A stretch of DNA of 64,000 nt from Candidatus Gastranaerophilales bacterium (GCA_944323685.1 CALUTJ010000004.1:62001-126000), one strand, 5' to 3'; positions 43,547-51,944 are shown, counted from the stretch's first letter. The notes: generated from the sequence alone by a model not told the origin. Program-made: numbers and translations.

Positions 43547-44320
43547 TTACTGTTTATTTTCTGTTGTGCTGTTAATTTCAACTTCTGTAACTTCTTCGTT
43601 GCCTGAGGGAGTTTTTCTTAATTTTTTAGCTCCCACTTCAACGGTTCCGTCCCATTCTGTGTTTAAGGATTCAGGGTTGAGAGATATAGCAATATCCATA
43701 AAGAATTCGTACAGTTCAGGTTCATTTATGTTGTTTCTTGCGTCTTTAAAGGTTCTTGCGTAATCCCTCATTATTTTTGCGTTATCCTTGTATTTTTCAT
43801 TAAGCTCAGGATGAGATGACGGATTGAGCTTGTATGCAAGTTCAGGATGTTGTGCAACAATCTGTTTCATCTGGTCGTATACTTTAACCTGTCCGCAGAA
43901 GGCAAGAATAACTTCATACATATCATCCAAGGCCTGTTCGTACTGGCCTAATTTAAGTCTGCAATCGATTCTGTTGTCATAAAAAGCACCTGCGCCGTAA
44001 CCCGGTTTGTTGTACAGGTATTCATAGTCAGCCAGAGCTTCTTCATATCTTCCGTAAAAATATGCAAGCTGTGCTTTTGCAATTCTTGCCGCATCAAAGT
44101 CGGGGTCAAGCTCAACAGCTTTTGCATAAACGTCTATTGCGCCTTCTTTGTTATTATGTGTTTCGTATCTGATACCTTCGCTGTAATAAAACTGGGCATC
44201 TTTTATTTGTGTTTGTTCCTGTTTTGATTTTTTTGGTTCTTTTGATTTTTTAGCGTCTGCACTCAAGCCTGTTACGCATAAAACCGACAAACATAACGCT
44301 AATGATAATAATTTTTTCAT
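43547..44320 (-). CDS. Secreted or periplasmic TPR protein
   Basis: 257 aa. Residues 1-24 are a Sec signal peptide (MKKLLSLALCLSVLCVTG, cleavage near SADA-KK). A Lys-rich stretch follows, then two to three TPR units (YYSEGIRYETHNNKEGAIDV, AKAVELDPDFDAARIAKA, YFYGRYEEALADYEYLY). The C-terminal 90 residues are not recognised. TAGGAGT lies before the ATG. It is probably periplasmic, assembling other envelope proteins; the partner is unknown. Confidence 0.8.
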   Translation of the reverse strand: MKKLLSLALCLSVLCVTGLSADAKKSKEPKKSKQEQTQIKDAQFYYSEGIRYETHNNKEGAIDVYAKAVELDPDFDAARIAKAQLAYFYGRYEEALADYEYLYNKPGYGAGAFYDNRIDCRLKLGQYEQALDDMYEVILAFCGQVKVYDQMKQIVAQHPELAYKLNPSSHPELNEKYKDNAKIMRDYARTFKDARNNINEPELYEFFMDIAISLNPESLNTEWDGTVEVGAKKLRKTPSGNEEVTEVEINSTTENKQ

Positions 44321-44390
44321 ACGTTCAATACTCCTAAGTCTAAGATAATAAATATTATATAACAGGTCGTATAATATTTTACAGTGTTTG

Positions 44391-45422
44391 TTAATAAAGC
44401 TTTATATTATGTTTTTTATCAGCTCTGTCAGCAAAGAAAGTTGATATAACAGGTATTATTATGTAGTATATTCCGCCAAGAATAAGCGCAGGTTTTGCAA
44501 TTTTTATGCCTTCAACATATTTTTCCAGCACAGGCGAGTTTTTATTTACTTCTTTAAATTTATTTATAAATTTTTCAACAGGTTTTTCCGTGTATTTGTT
44601 AACGACGTAGCTGCCTGCAATACTGAGTCCCGTAGAAATAGCGCTGTTATATATCAGAGCTTTTTTTCTCTCCTGTTTTATTTTTTTGCTTTTAGCTGTC
44701 ATTGCAATAAAAGAACCTGTTAACAAAGTGTCGGTTAAATTCATAATATGCAAAGCAAAATCTGTGTCTGCATACCGGTTTACAAATTTTTGAAAAGGCT
44801 TTGTATTAATAATTTTACCTATACTTTTTGCAAGTTTTTCAGTTGCACTGTTATACATACCTTTAAAGGATATAACATTAGAATTTTGTTTGTGTTGAGT
44901 TTCAGCGTGTTTTTTATTTTTAAAGAACAACGACATAACCGGCGGAATCAAAAAACACGTCAATGCTGATTTCGGCAGTGCAATTAACATCCCCAGCCCC
45001 AGTTTAAACAGTTGTGTAGCAAATTGATAATATTTGGATTTAATCAGGTCGGGTGATTTTTTTTTGAGCATTTTAATTGTTTTTTCGTTAATGAATTTTG
45101 AAGGTTTTTTATCAATTTTGATTACTGCATTACTCACGGGAATAGAAGCTGCTGCCATCAAAAGATAGCCGCCTGCGTTTGATGCCAGTGCTTTTGCACA
45201 GGCATATTTTTTATTTTCTTTATCTGTTTTAGGGGTAGAAAGTATGGCAAGCGGCCTTGCAATTGCAGACAGTAAAAAAGCAAGTGTTCCTGAAAATAAT
45301 GCAGGGTAATCCGCTGCAAACCCCAGACTTTTGAGCAGCAGTTTGTTGCTGTACAAACCTTTAAAGGATTGGGGCTTATTGTTTTTGTTATATGGATTAT
45401 ATCTGTTCGCTGTTATTTTCAT
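44391..45422 (-). CDS. Duplicated membrane protein with two FKG motifs
   Basis: 343 aa. Two halves share an order: SFKGLYSN (about residues 19-26), then hydrophobic helices, a KK-A block (NKKYACAKALASNAGG) and another helix; and later SFKGMYNSA (about 188-196), hydrophobic segment, KKALIYNSAISTGLSIAG and another helix. Each half therefore opens with the FKG motif, pointing to an internal duplication. About four to six membrane helices. It starts MKITANRYN. No Shine-Dalgarno is evident. Related in style to the gene at 59408-60187. Function unknown. Confidence 0.7.
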   Translation of the reverse strand: MKITANRYNPYNKNNKPQSFKGLYSNKLLLKSLGFAADYPALFSGTLAFLLSAIARPLAILSTPKTDKENKKYACAKALASNAGGYLLMAAASIPVSNAVIKIDKKPSKFINEKTIKMLKKKSPDLIKSKYYQFATQLFKLGLGMLIALPKSALTCFLIPPVMSLFFKNKKHAETQHKQNSNVISFKGMYNSATEKLAKSIGKIINTKPFQKFVNRYADTDFALHIMNLTDTLLTGSFIAMTAKSKKIKQERKKALIYNSAISTGLSIAGSYVVNKYTEKPVEKFINKFKEVNKNSPVLEKYVEGIKIAKPALILGGIYYIIIPVISTFFADRADKKHNIKLY

Positions 45423-45578
45423 TACATTTTATTAGATAACATACACGCACAAAAGTAAATGTTAGACGAAAGTATTAAAGTGTAATATTGAGAATTTGTG
45501 CAATGTAATATTAGAGGCTTAACGTTATATTGACTATGTAAATCCTCAACTCTTCTGATTGCTTGTACTTAGTGCTCA

Positions 45579-45614
45579 CCTCTTTTGCTTTTTATTGCAG
45601 AAGAGGTTTTTTTT
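45579..45614 (+). terminator. Plus-strand terminator without an upstream plus-strand gene
   Basis: CCTCTTTTGC / GCAGAAGAGG (one wobble pair) followed by eight T. Both neighbouring genes are on the minus strand, so this could end a small RNA transcribed from the 45423-45578 region. No small protein is evident there. Confidence 0.55.
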
Positions 45615-45957
45615 ACCATTTTTTAAATATAAAAAATACCGCAAGAATTATAAAAAGAAAGCCGACTACATAATTCCATTTTAAATTTTCTTTCAGATAA
45701 AAAACTGAAAAGAAACAAAAAACAACAAGAGTAATAACCTCCTGTATTGTTTTTAAGTGAGCTGCATCATAGTATTCATGGCCTATTCTGTTTGCGGGAA
45801 CCTGAAAACAGTATTCAAAAAATGCTATTCCCCAGCTTATTAATATAACAGCCCACAGAGCCGTATTTTTGTATTTTAAATGTCCGTACCATGCAAATGT
45901 CATAAATACGTTAGATATTGTTAATAAAATTATCGGTGCAAATTGTCGTATTATCAT
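45613..45957 (-). CDS. DMT-superfamily small membrane protein (DUF486)
   Basis: 114 aa with four membrane helices. The sequence has DUF486 landmarks: IILLTISNVFMTFAWYGHL at the start, WGIAFFEYCFQVPANRIGH in the middle and a C-terminal helix (FLFIILAVFFIFKKW). The family is a small relative of drug/metabolite transporters, of unknown substrate, and works as a multimer if it transports at all. It is followed on the plus strand by the orphan terminator overlapping its stop. Confidence 0.85.
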   Translation of the reverse strand: MIIRQFAPIILLTISNVFMTFAWYGHLKYKNTALWAVILISWGIAFFEYCFQVPANRIGHEYYDAAHLKTIQEVITLVVFCFFSVFYLKENLKWNYVVGFLFIILAVFFIFKKW

Positions 45958-46027
45958 AAAATAATACTAACAAAAAATTAAAAAATATTTTATAATAAAT
46001 TTTATAGTTTTACATAAGGAGGTTATT

Positions 46028-46777
46028 ATGAAAGACATCAGAGAGGTAAAAGATTATCAGATAGCGGTTTTAGGCCTGCTTATTGCCTTAGGTGCAATTG
46101 TTTCGACCTACATTTTATCAAACGCCGTTATTTCTTATCAAAAAATGAACACACAAACACTCTCGGTTACAGGCTCAGCAAGTCAGGAAATAAAATCAGA
46201 CCTTGCCGTATGGAATTTGTCTTATGAAGTAAGAAGCAAAGATTTGAAAAGCGGATATGCCAAAATAAACTCCGACAAAAAACAGATTACTGATTTTCTT
46301 GCAGCAAACTCTATAGAGGCAGGCAGCTTTAAATTTACGCCTGTTGCTTCGTATCCCGTTTACAAAAGAATGCCAAACGGCTATGACTCAAACGAGGTTG
46401 ACGGCTACAGATTGTCACAAAACGTTGAAGTTACGTCAAATGACGTTGATAAGCTGACAAAGTTGTCTGAAAACACCTCACAGCTAGTTAATAAAAATAT
46501 TGAGGTTTCTTCTAACAGAATGGATTACTATGTATCTAACCTTGATGAACTTAAAATAAAAATGCTTGCAGAAGCAACTAAAGATGCAAAACAAAGAGCA
46601 AAAAGCATGGTAGAAAGCACAGGCGGTCATATCGGTGTTATGAATGACGCAAGAATGGGCGTTTTCCAGATTGTAGCAAAAAACTCAACAGATGTATCTG
46701 ATTACGGCATATACAACACAAGCGCAATCGACAAAAAAATTAATGCTGTTGTTAATGCAACCTTCACTATAAAATAG
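46028..46777 (+). CDS. SIMPL-domain (DUF541) envelope protein
   Basis: 249 aa. One N-terminal membrane helix (about residues 12-32: IAVLGLLIALGAIVSTYIL) followed by a SIMPL domain: LSVTGSASQEIKSDLAVWNL, YRLSQNVEVTSNDVDKL and KAEATKDA-type helix AKQRAKSMVE, ending VNATFTIK. SIMPL proteins are periplasmic or outer-facing and are linked to oxidative or envelope stress, but their activity is not well defined. AAGGAGGTTATT precedes the ATG. The stop is 5 bp before the 176-bp element. Confidence 0.85.
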   Translation: MKDIREVKDYQIAVLGLLIALGAIVSTYILSNAVISYQKMNTQTLSVTGSASQEIKSDLAVWNLSYEVRSKDLKSGYAKINSDKKQITDFLAANSIEAGSFKFTPVASYPVYKRMPNGYDSNEVDGYRLSQNVEVTSNDVDKLTKLSENTSQLVNKNIEVSSNRMDYYVSNLDELKIKMLAEATKDAKQRAKSMVESTGGHIGVMNDARMGVFQIVAKNSTDVSDYGIYNTSAIDKKINAVVNATFTIK

Positions 46778-46782
46778 TTTGT

Positions 46783-46958
46783 CCGAGAAAAATTCGTGAT
46801 AAGGAGCAAAGCGACGTGAACGAATTTTTGGAGTGATACATTGTTCACATAGTGAAGCCATTTTTCAGGCTTCACCACAGTTCAGCCGAAAAAGAAGGTA
46901 AAGGTGAGCAGTGACGGCTCGAATGCTCGAGGCGGCAACTGCGACACTAGATTAGATA
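46783..46958 (+). repeat. 176-bp structured leader element, copy 1
   Basis: Matches 57211-57386 (other strand) over 176 bp without gaps and with nine substitutions. Three hairpins are predicted: AAAAATTCGT / ACGAATTTTT, GTGAAGCC / GGCTTCAC and GCAGT...ACTGC enclosing CTCGA / TCGAG. None of the nine differences lies in these stems. The element ends one base before the ATG of the PanE-like gene and fills nearly the whole gap from the SIMPL gene. It could be a cis-regulatory RNA, a small mobile element or both. Confidence 0.8.
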
Positions 46959-46959
46959 T

Positions 46960-47892
46960 ATGAAAGAAATTAAAAAAGTGCTTATATGCGGACTCGGCGC
47001 AATAGGAAGCATATACGCAGTCAAGATTTTACAAAACAATAAAGCTGACTTAAGCGTGCTTGTTGACAAAGCGCGCTTAAGCCGCTATAAGAGTGAACCG
47101 CTCAATTTTAACGGCAAAGAATACCTGTTCAAATACATCACACCTGAGGAAAATTTTTCTGCGGATTTGATTATTATTGCAACAAAAAATAATTCGCTGC
47201 GGCATGTTCTGACAGAAATAAACAACTTTGTCGGAGAAAATACAATAATACTTTCGCTGCTGAACGGTTTAAAAAGTGAAGACATAATCGCAGAAACCTT
47301 TGGCAAAGACAAAGTGCTATATTCCTATTACATAGGTCATACAAGCACACGCACCGGCAGAAATGTCATACATGACGATGTATACAAAACTGTTTTCGGC
47401 GAAAATGACAACACCTTGCCATCGCAAAATGTAATGGCTGTTAAAAACTTTTTTGAGCAAAGCAATATAAAATACGAAATTCCTGTGGATATGGAATACT
47501 CAAGGTGGTGGAAATTCCTTGTCAATGTCGGCTACAATCAGGCATCAGCTGTTTTAAACGCTTCTTACGGCGATTTTCAAAACTCAGAAAGGGTAAATAA
47601 TATTGCAATAAACCTAATGAAAGAAGCTGTTGAGGTAGCTAAAGCCTACGGAGTTAAAAACACGCAAAATCTAATCCCGGAGGTGCTTGAGTGTATAAAG
47701 ACAATGCTTCCGCAAACAAGGACTTCTATGCTTCAAGATGTTGATGCCCGAAGGGAAACTGAAGTAGATGTTTTTGCCGGATATGTAAGCGAACTCGGCA
47801 AAAAATATAATATCGCTACGCCATATAATGATATGTTTTTGGAAATCATTAAGGCGATTGATGATAAAAATCAAAGGTACAAAGTTATATGA
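46960..47892 (+). CDS. Ketopantoate reductase (PanE/ApbA) family protein
   Basis: 310 aa. The N-terminal Rossmann motif VLICGLGAIGSIYAVKI binds NADP(H), and LIIIATKNNSLRHVL and LLNGLKSEDIIAETFGKDKV follow the PanE pattern. The C-terminal helical domain has the catalytic-type EYSRWWKFLVNVGYNQ with Lys-Asn. The family reduces 2-dehydropantoate to pantoate in coenzyme A synthesis, but many paralogues act on other substrates and no other pan gene is nearby. Its ATG follows the structured element directly, without its own Shine-Dalgarno. It overlaps the next gene by 4 bp. Confidence 0.85.
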   Translation: MKEIKKVLICGLGAIGSIYAVKILQNNKADLSVLVDKARLSRYKSEPLNFNGKEYLFKYITPEENFSADLIIIATKNNSLRHVLTEINNFVGENTIILSLLNGLKSEDIIAETFGKDKVLYSYYIGHTSTRTGRNVIHDDVYKTVFGENDNTLPSQNVMAVKNFFEQSNIKYEIPVDMEYSRWWKFLVNVGYNQASAVLNASYGDFQNSERVNNIAINLMKEAVEVAKAYGVKNTQNLIPEVLECIKTMLPQTRTSMLQDVDARRETEVDVFAGYVSELGKKYNIATPYNDMFLEIIKAIDDKNQRYKVI

Positions 47893-48935
47893 CCAACAAG
47901 AATAGTAAAAATATTAGAAACGATTTTTTGGAAAAACTTTATTCTCAAATAAAGCCAGAAATTATACAATTCGAAAAAGAAAGAAAAAAACAATACTTTA
48001 AATTACTTTTGCTTACCGGAGGTTATATATTTTTGTCATTCTTTTTTGCAGCTTTTGCATTGGTTTGTTGTGTAATAAAAACAGAAGCAACGGCAATATA
48101 CTTAAATATTATATTATGCTTTTTGTTTATTTATGCAGCTGGTATTGCATACAAAAAATCAAATAAAGAATTTGAAACTAAAATTAAAAAGTTAATAATG
48201 CCGCTTATAATAAACTCTTTTGAGAATATTGAATGGAAAAGCGGAAGTTTTATTCTTGATAACGAAATTTTGACCCAATCAATGCTATTGCCTGACTATG
48301 GATTTGGCAAGCCTGACGATTCATTTTCCGGAAGTTACAACGGAGTTAACTTTAAGATACAGGAAGTTTTACGCTCGAATGAAACAAAGTACATAAACAG
48401 GTTTCAAAGAAATGTTTACGGCAGATTCAACGGTGTGATAATAGAAATTGATATGAAGAAATGATTTGAAGGGCACACTGTTATAAGAACAAATGAAGTT
48501 ATAAAACAGTTTGAAGAAAATCTTTTTAAACAGCATCTTTCCGGGAACAAAGACTACAAATATCTGCATAATGATTATAAATTTTATAAAAAAGACTTCC
48601 CCCTGAGCTCCTTGAAACATACTGAGTTTGAAGATATAAAATTTAATCAGCTATTTGATGTCTATACTGACAATGAAATTGAAGCCAGATATCTTTTAAC
48701 ACCAACATTTATGGAAAAGATATACAATATAAAAACAAGAATTTCAACAAAACGCATTTTTGCAGCATTTTATGCAAATAAATTGTTTATTGCCATTCAA
48801 ACTAAAGATGATTTATTCTCGGTAGCCAAATTATCAAGGCCGCTATCTGATTTAAAATTGCCGTATATTGTGTTTGAACAAATATTTTCGGTCAGACAGC
48901 TCGTTGATTATCTTGAGCCAGACAAAAATTTATAA
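47889..48935 (+). pseudogene. DUF3137-like membrane protein interrupted by an in-frame TGA
   Basis: One frame runs from ATG 47889 to TAA ending at 48935, but is broken by TGA at 48462-48464. Both sides read as coherent protein. The N-terminal half has two membrane helices (about residues 40-90), MLLPDYGFGKPDD, FSGSYNGVNFKIQEV and GRFNGVIIEIDMKK. After the stop come FEGHTVIRTNEV, LFDVYTDNEIEARYLLTPTF and FAAFYANKLFIAIQT. These match the layout of DUF3137 proteins, of unknown role. The single nonsense codon sits inside the conserved strand region. A recent pseudogene is most likely; readthrough cannot be excluded. The start overlaps the reductase stop. Confidence 0.7.
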
Positions 48936-48972
48936 AAACAGCAAAAAATAATTTGTTTGTACTTAATTAAGT

Positions 48973-49722
48973 ATGAACATATTAAATTTTCCCATGCATA
49001 CTCACAGAATGTATCAGCCCTATTTTTCCGCAAGGCCGATGTCTGCCACTGCTTTTAAAGGTAATGCTGTTAATGACACTTTTGAAAAACAAACAGATAC
49101 AATAAAACAAACAAAATACGGCACAATACATTATAATAACGGAAAATTCTCTTATTTTGAATTCAACAGGCCAAAAAATCTCCAAAATGCGCTAAAGGCA
49201 ATAAAATACGTCCAAAACAAATACAACCTTTTGACCTACGGGATTTCAAAATATGAACACACCTATACTGATTTTGAAAAAGCTTTTGCCGACAGGTTTA
49301 AGGATATGAAGTTTGTCCGCTATCTCGGTGCCGGCAATACGGCTATGGCGATTGAAAATACTGACGGAAAAGTTTTAAAACTTTCTTTCGTAAACCAGTT
49401 TTCCTTTGACAGAAAGCCTGAAAAATTTGACGCACGTGTCTATGAAAAAGACAAAACTGATGATGACTACTATTACTATATTCAGGAAAAATGTGATATT
49501 ACCAAAGTAACCAATAATGATATTGATAAAATTTCCAAAATGATAGAAGATGCCGGCTATACACCCTTTGACATGTCAGAAGATCAAATAGGAACGGCTA
49601 AAGACGGAAAAGTCTATCTTATAGACCCTGAATGTGCAAAAGATGACAAAGCAATGAAAGAATTGCAGGAAAGGTGTTTAAAATGGGCACTTGAGCACGG
49701 TCTGGACTTTGATTTTATATAA
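48973..49722 (+). CDS. Compact kinase-like protein with N-terminal FKG motif
   Basis: 249 aa. MNILNFP... leads to ATAFKG (about residues 25-30). The rest looks like a minimal protein kinase fold: a glycine-loop-like RYLGAGNTAMAIE (about 116-128), Lys136 in GKVLKLS, a possible catalytic Asp200 in FDMSEDQIGTAKDG, and VYLIDPE (about 214-220) in the place of the DFG region. It lacks a clear HRD and the catalytic Asn appears as Gln. The similarity is only at pattern level. Possible roles are a cytosolic kinase or a secreted effector kinase. A 12-bp palindrome (48961-48972) abuts the ATG; no Shine-Dalgarno. Confidence 0.6.
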   Translation: MNILNFPMHTHRMYQPYFSARPMSATAFKGNAVNDTFEKQTDTIKQTKYGTIHYNNGKFSYFEFNRPKNLQNALKAIKYVQNKYNLLTYGISKYEHTYTDFEKAFADRFKDMKFVRYLGAGNTAMAIENTDGKVLKLSFVNQFSFDRKPEKFDARVYEKDKTDDDYYYYIQEKCDITKVTNNDIDKISKMIEDAGYTPFDMSEDQIGTAKDGKVYLIDPECAKDDKAMKELQERCLKWALEHGLDFDFI

Positions 49723-49728
49723 GTTATC

Positions 49729-50364
49729 TTAGCTAACAAAAAATTCGAAAAAGTTTTTTAACGAGTTCTCTTCACCATTTCTCTTGTAATATGTTGTTTC
49801 AGCTTCCCTAAAATCAGTTGTATACCTGGTAAAAGAACTTATACCTCTTGTATGGTCGCAATAAAATTTTGTCTTGTCGTAAAGTCTTTCAACAACAAGT
49901 TTATCTTTTGAAAAGCCAAACTTTATATCTTTATCACGGTAAACCGGGTTAAACGGGTCACAGAAATTGACTGATTTATCATATGTCGTAACCAGCGGAC
50001 GGCCGTTTCTTTCAACAATAATTTCATCGTGTTCTATTAGATTTGATTTACAGCCCTGACGGAATCTTTTCAATCTGCTGATTAAAGAGCTGCTTTCATC
50101 CGTGAGAATAGTGGACGCAACCGAGTTTTTTAAATGCCCCTCTTCAAGAGCGCTTTTCCACAAATTTTCAAACATATTTGTTACTTCTTTGTAAGACTTA
50201 ATGTTAAATTCTGTGCTTATAGCTTTTTTGAATAAATCATTATAACCTCCAAAACTCACCCTATCAGATGTTGATAACTGTTTTTTGGCAGGTAAAACAG
50301 ATTTTTGAGAGGATTGGGGTTTTACTATTGAAGTGTGGCTTGTAGATAAGGCTTGAATACGCAT
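49729..50364 (-). CDS. Hypothetical protein with N-terminal FGG motif
   Basis: 211 aa from the ATG at 50364, which has a GGAG Shine-Dalgarno; an upstream in-frame ATG at 50391 is rejected. It begins MRIQALSTSH, followed by a Ser/Lys-rich linker and RVSFGG (about residues 35-40). The remainder is mixed (FENLWKSALEEGHLKNSVAS, LIEHDEIIVERNGRPLVTTY, KLVVERLYDKTKFYC), with no recognised fold. It converges on the kinase-like gene with 6 bp between stops. Function unknown. Confidence 0.7.
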   Translation of the reverse strand: MRIQALSTSHTSIVKPQSSQKSVLPAKKQLSTSDRVSFGGYNDLFKKAISTEFNIKSYKEVTNMFENLWKSALEEGHLKNSVASTILTDESSSLISRLKRFRQGCKSNLIEHDEIIVERNGRPLVTTYDKSVNFCDPFNPVYRDKDIKFGFSKDKLVVERLYDKTKFYCDHTRGISSFTRYTTDFREAETTYYKRNGEENSLKNFFEFFVS

Positions 50365-50527
50365 AATTTTTCTCCGGAAATAAATCAACAACTGCGTTTA
50401 ATATAACATATAAATACTTTTAATTAAATGGACCGACGCTCTCAGGTTCAAACTTTTAGTTCAAAGATTGTGAACAATCTCGATACAAAAGACAGAGATA
50501 AAATCTGCTATTTAATAAATTATTAAA

Positions 50528-51610
50528 TTACAAAATAGCCTCATATTTGTCATTTAATCTGTATTTCCGCTTTCTTCCCTCACCTTCTGCAATAATAAAT
50601 CCTGCTTCTGTCCACTCGGAAGCAAGCAGTCTTGCAGTACGTGGTGCAAATTTGAAGAAATCGGCAATTTCTTTTGCTGTAACATACTTTTGGGTCTCAA
50701 ACAGATTAAGTATTTGTCGCTGCTTAGAGTCAAGTTCTCTTAATAGTTTAACTTCATCCTTAGAACTTTCATTGTCCTTAGCCTTTTTATAGACCGATTT
50801 AAATGCAACTGCCATTCCCTCAACAAAGTATTCTACCCACTTTGTGATATCCGCTTCAGCACGTCCCATATAATAGTTATGGGAATTGCCGATAGTTATT
50901 GCGTCATAATATCCCTGCAAATCCTTTGCATAATATTCTTCCAGAGAGTAAATACCTTTAAGGTCATACCCTTCTTTATGCAGAGCAAGGGTTGTTAAAA
51001 GTCTTGCTGTTCTTCCGTTAGCGTCAAAATATGGGTGTATTGTTACAAACTGATAATGAATAATTCCTGCTTTTATCGGTATCGGAATGTCATTAGTATT
51101 ATTAATCCATTTAACAAATTCTTTCATTAACTCAGGGACGTCATCTGCTTCAGGAGGCATATAAACAATATTACCGGTTAATGAATCTGTAATTACATTC
51201 TGTCCTTCTCTATAATCATCAGGTTTTACCTTTGTACTTCCGCCTCCGGTTACATAAGCATGGATAAGTTTAATATTATCCTCTGTTATAGGTGATTTAC
51301 TCTTCGCAAGTTTTTCAATGTAATCAAGAGCTGCATAGTAACCTCTAATTTCCTTCTCATCACGAATTCTTCCTGTATTAGAAATAACCTTATTTTTCTT
51401 AATGACCTGAAAAACTTCTTCTCTGGAAAGTCTGTTTCCTTCAATTTGGGTCGAATAGTGAATAGTTGCAACTTTAGCAGTTTCTCTTAAAGAGCTTAAA
51501 AGTTTGGGGTTAATCGGCAGAGTTTTAATCCCTTCTTTAACTCGTTCAATTTCAAGAAGGTTATTTGCAATGGAATTAGTAATAGAGTATATCGGATTAA
51601 ACTTTGCCAT
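50528..51610 (-). CDS. Fic-family protein (probable AMP transferase) with C-terminal winged helix
   Basis: 360 aa. The central Fic motif reads HPYFDANGRTARLL (about residues 195-208), close to HPFxxGNGRxxR, with the catalytic His and both Arg present and Ala replacing the usual Gly before Asn. An N-terminal inhibitory motif, STQIEGN (about 54-60), fits (S/T)xxxE(G/N) of class II Fic proteins, whose Glu blocks ATP binding. A flap region (DSLTGNIVYMPP) precedes the motif. The last 70 residues form a winged helix (TAKEIADFFKFAPRTARLLA). Fic proteins mostly AMPylate proteins. It lies next to the tRNA-Asp repeat locus, suggesting acquisition with an integrating element. Confidence 0.9.
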   Translation of the reverse strand: MAKFNPIYSITNSIANNLLEIERVKEGIKTLPINPKLLSSLRETAKVATIHYSTQIEGNRLSREEVFQVIKKNKVISNTGRIRDEKEIRGYYAALDYIEKLAKSKSPITEDNIKLIHAYVTGGGSTKVKPDDYREGQNVITDSLTGNIVYMPPEADDVPELMKEFVKWINNTNDIPIPIKAGIIHYQFVTIHPYFDANGRTARLLTTLALHKEGYDLKGIYSLEEYYAKDLQGYYDAITIGNSHNYYMGRAEADITKWVEYFVEGMAVAFKSVYKKAKDNESSKDEVKLLRELDSKQRQILNLFETQKYVTAKEIADFFKFAPRTARLLASEWTEAGFIIAEGEGRKRKYRLNDKYEAIL

Positions 51611-51710
51611 AAACTTACCATATTATTGCCATTATTTTGCCATATTCTTGCCGGAAAGTCAAGTTTTATACATCATCAAAACAGCTGAAATACAATCAAA
51701 ACAACAAAAA

Positions 51711-51730
51711 AGAGCCTCTGAAAAGGCTCT
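51711..51730 (-). terminator. Terminator after tRNA-Asp 3'-end fragment 2
   Basis: AGAGCCT / AGGCTCT with loop CTGAAA and a minus-strand T-run. Follows, in minus orientation, the tRNA fragment at 51740-51759. Confidence 0.75.
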
Positions 51731-51739
51731 TGATTTAAA

Positions 51740-51759
51740 TGGCGGGACCGACGAGGCTC
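51740..51759 (-). repeat. tRNA-Asp 3'-end fragment 2
   Basis: 20 bp identical to the 3' end of tRNA-Asp including CCA (TGGCGGGACCGACGAGGCTC on the plus strand). The T-loop onward is replaced by unrelated sequence. Confidence 0.85.
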
Positions 51760-51780
51760 ACTGTGTCTGTTTGCGTAGCA

Positions 51781-51808
51781 AAAAAATGTGACTAAATGTC
51801 ACATTTTT
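51781..51808. repeat. Palindromic hairpin between tRNA fragments
   Basis: AAAATGTGAC / GTCACATTTT with a short loop, flanked by A and T runs. Could act as a terminator on either strand. Confidence 0.55.
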
Positions 51809-51896
51809 CGTGTAACTACACACAAAGTATTGTAAGAAAACACAGAGCAAATAGAGGGAGCGACCGTAGGTCGTGAGTTCGGGAATTAACAACAAA

Positions 51897-51920
51897 AAAA
51901 GAGTCCAAAAGGACTCTTTT
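51897..51920 (-). terminator. Terminator after tRNA-Asp 3'-end fragment 1
   Basis: AAAAGAGTCC / GGACTCTTTT with loop AAAA, followed on the minus strand by more T. It is next to the tRNA fragment at 51926-51944. Confidence 0.8.
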
Positions 51921-51925
51921 AATAA

Positions 51926-51944
51926 TGGCGGGACCGACGAGGCT
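51926..51944 (-). repeat. tRNA-Asp 3'-end fragment 1
   Basis: 19 bp identical to the tRNA-Asp 3' end with CCA, 208 bp from the intact gene and 186 bp from fragment 2. Sequence past the fragment is unrelated to the tRNA. Confidence 0.85.

Noticed and set aside
48462-48464. TGA as a selenocysteine or reassigned codon
   Set aside because: No SECIS-like hairpin or redox family context was seen, and TGA functions as stop in several coupled genes of this window.
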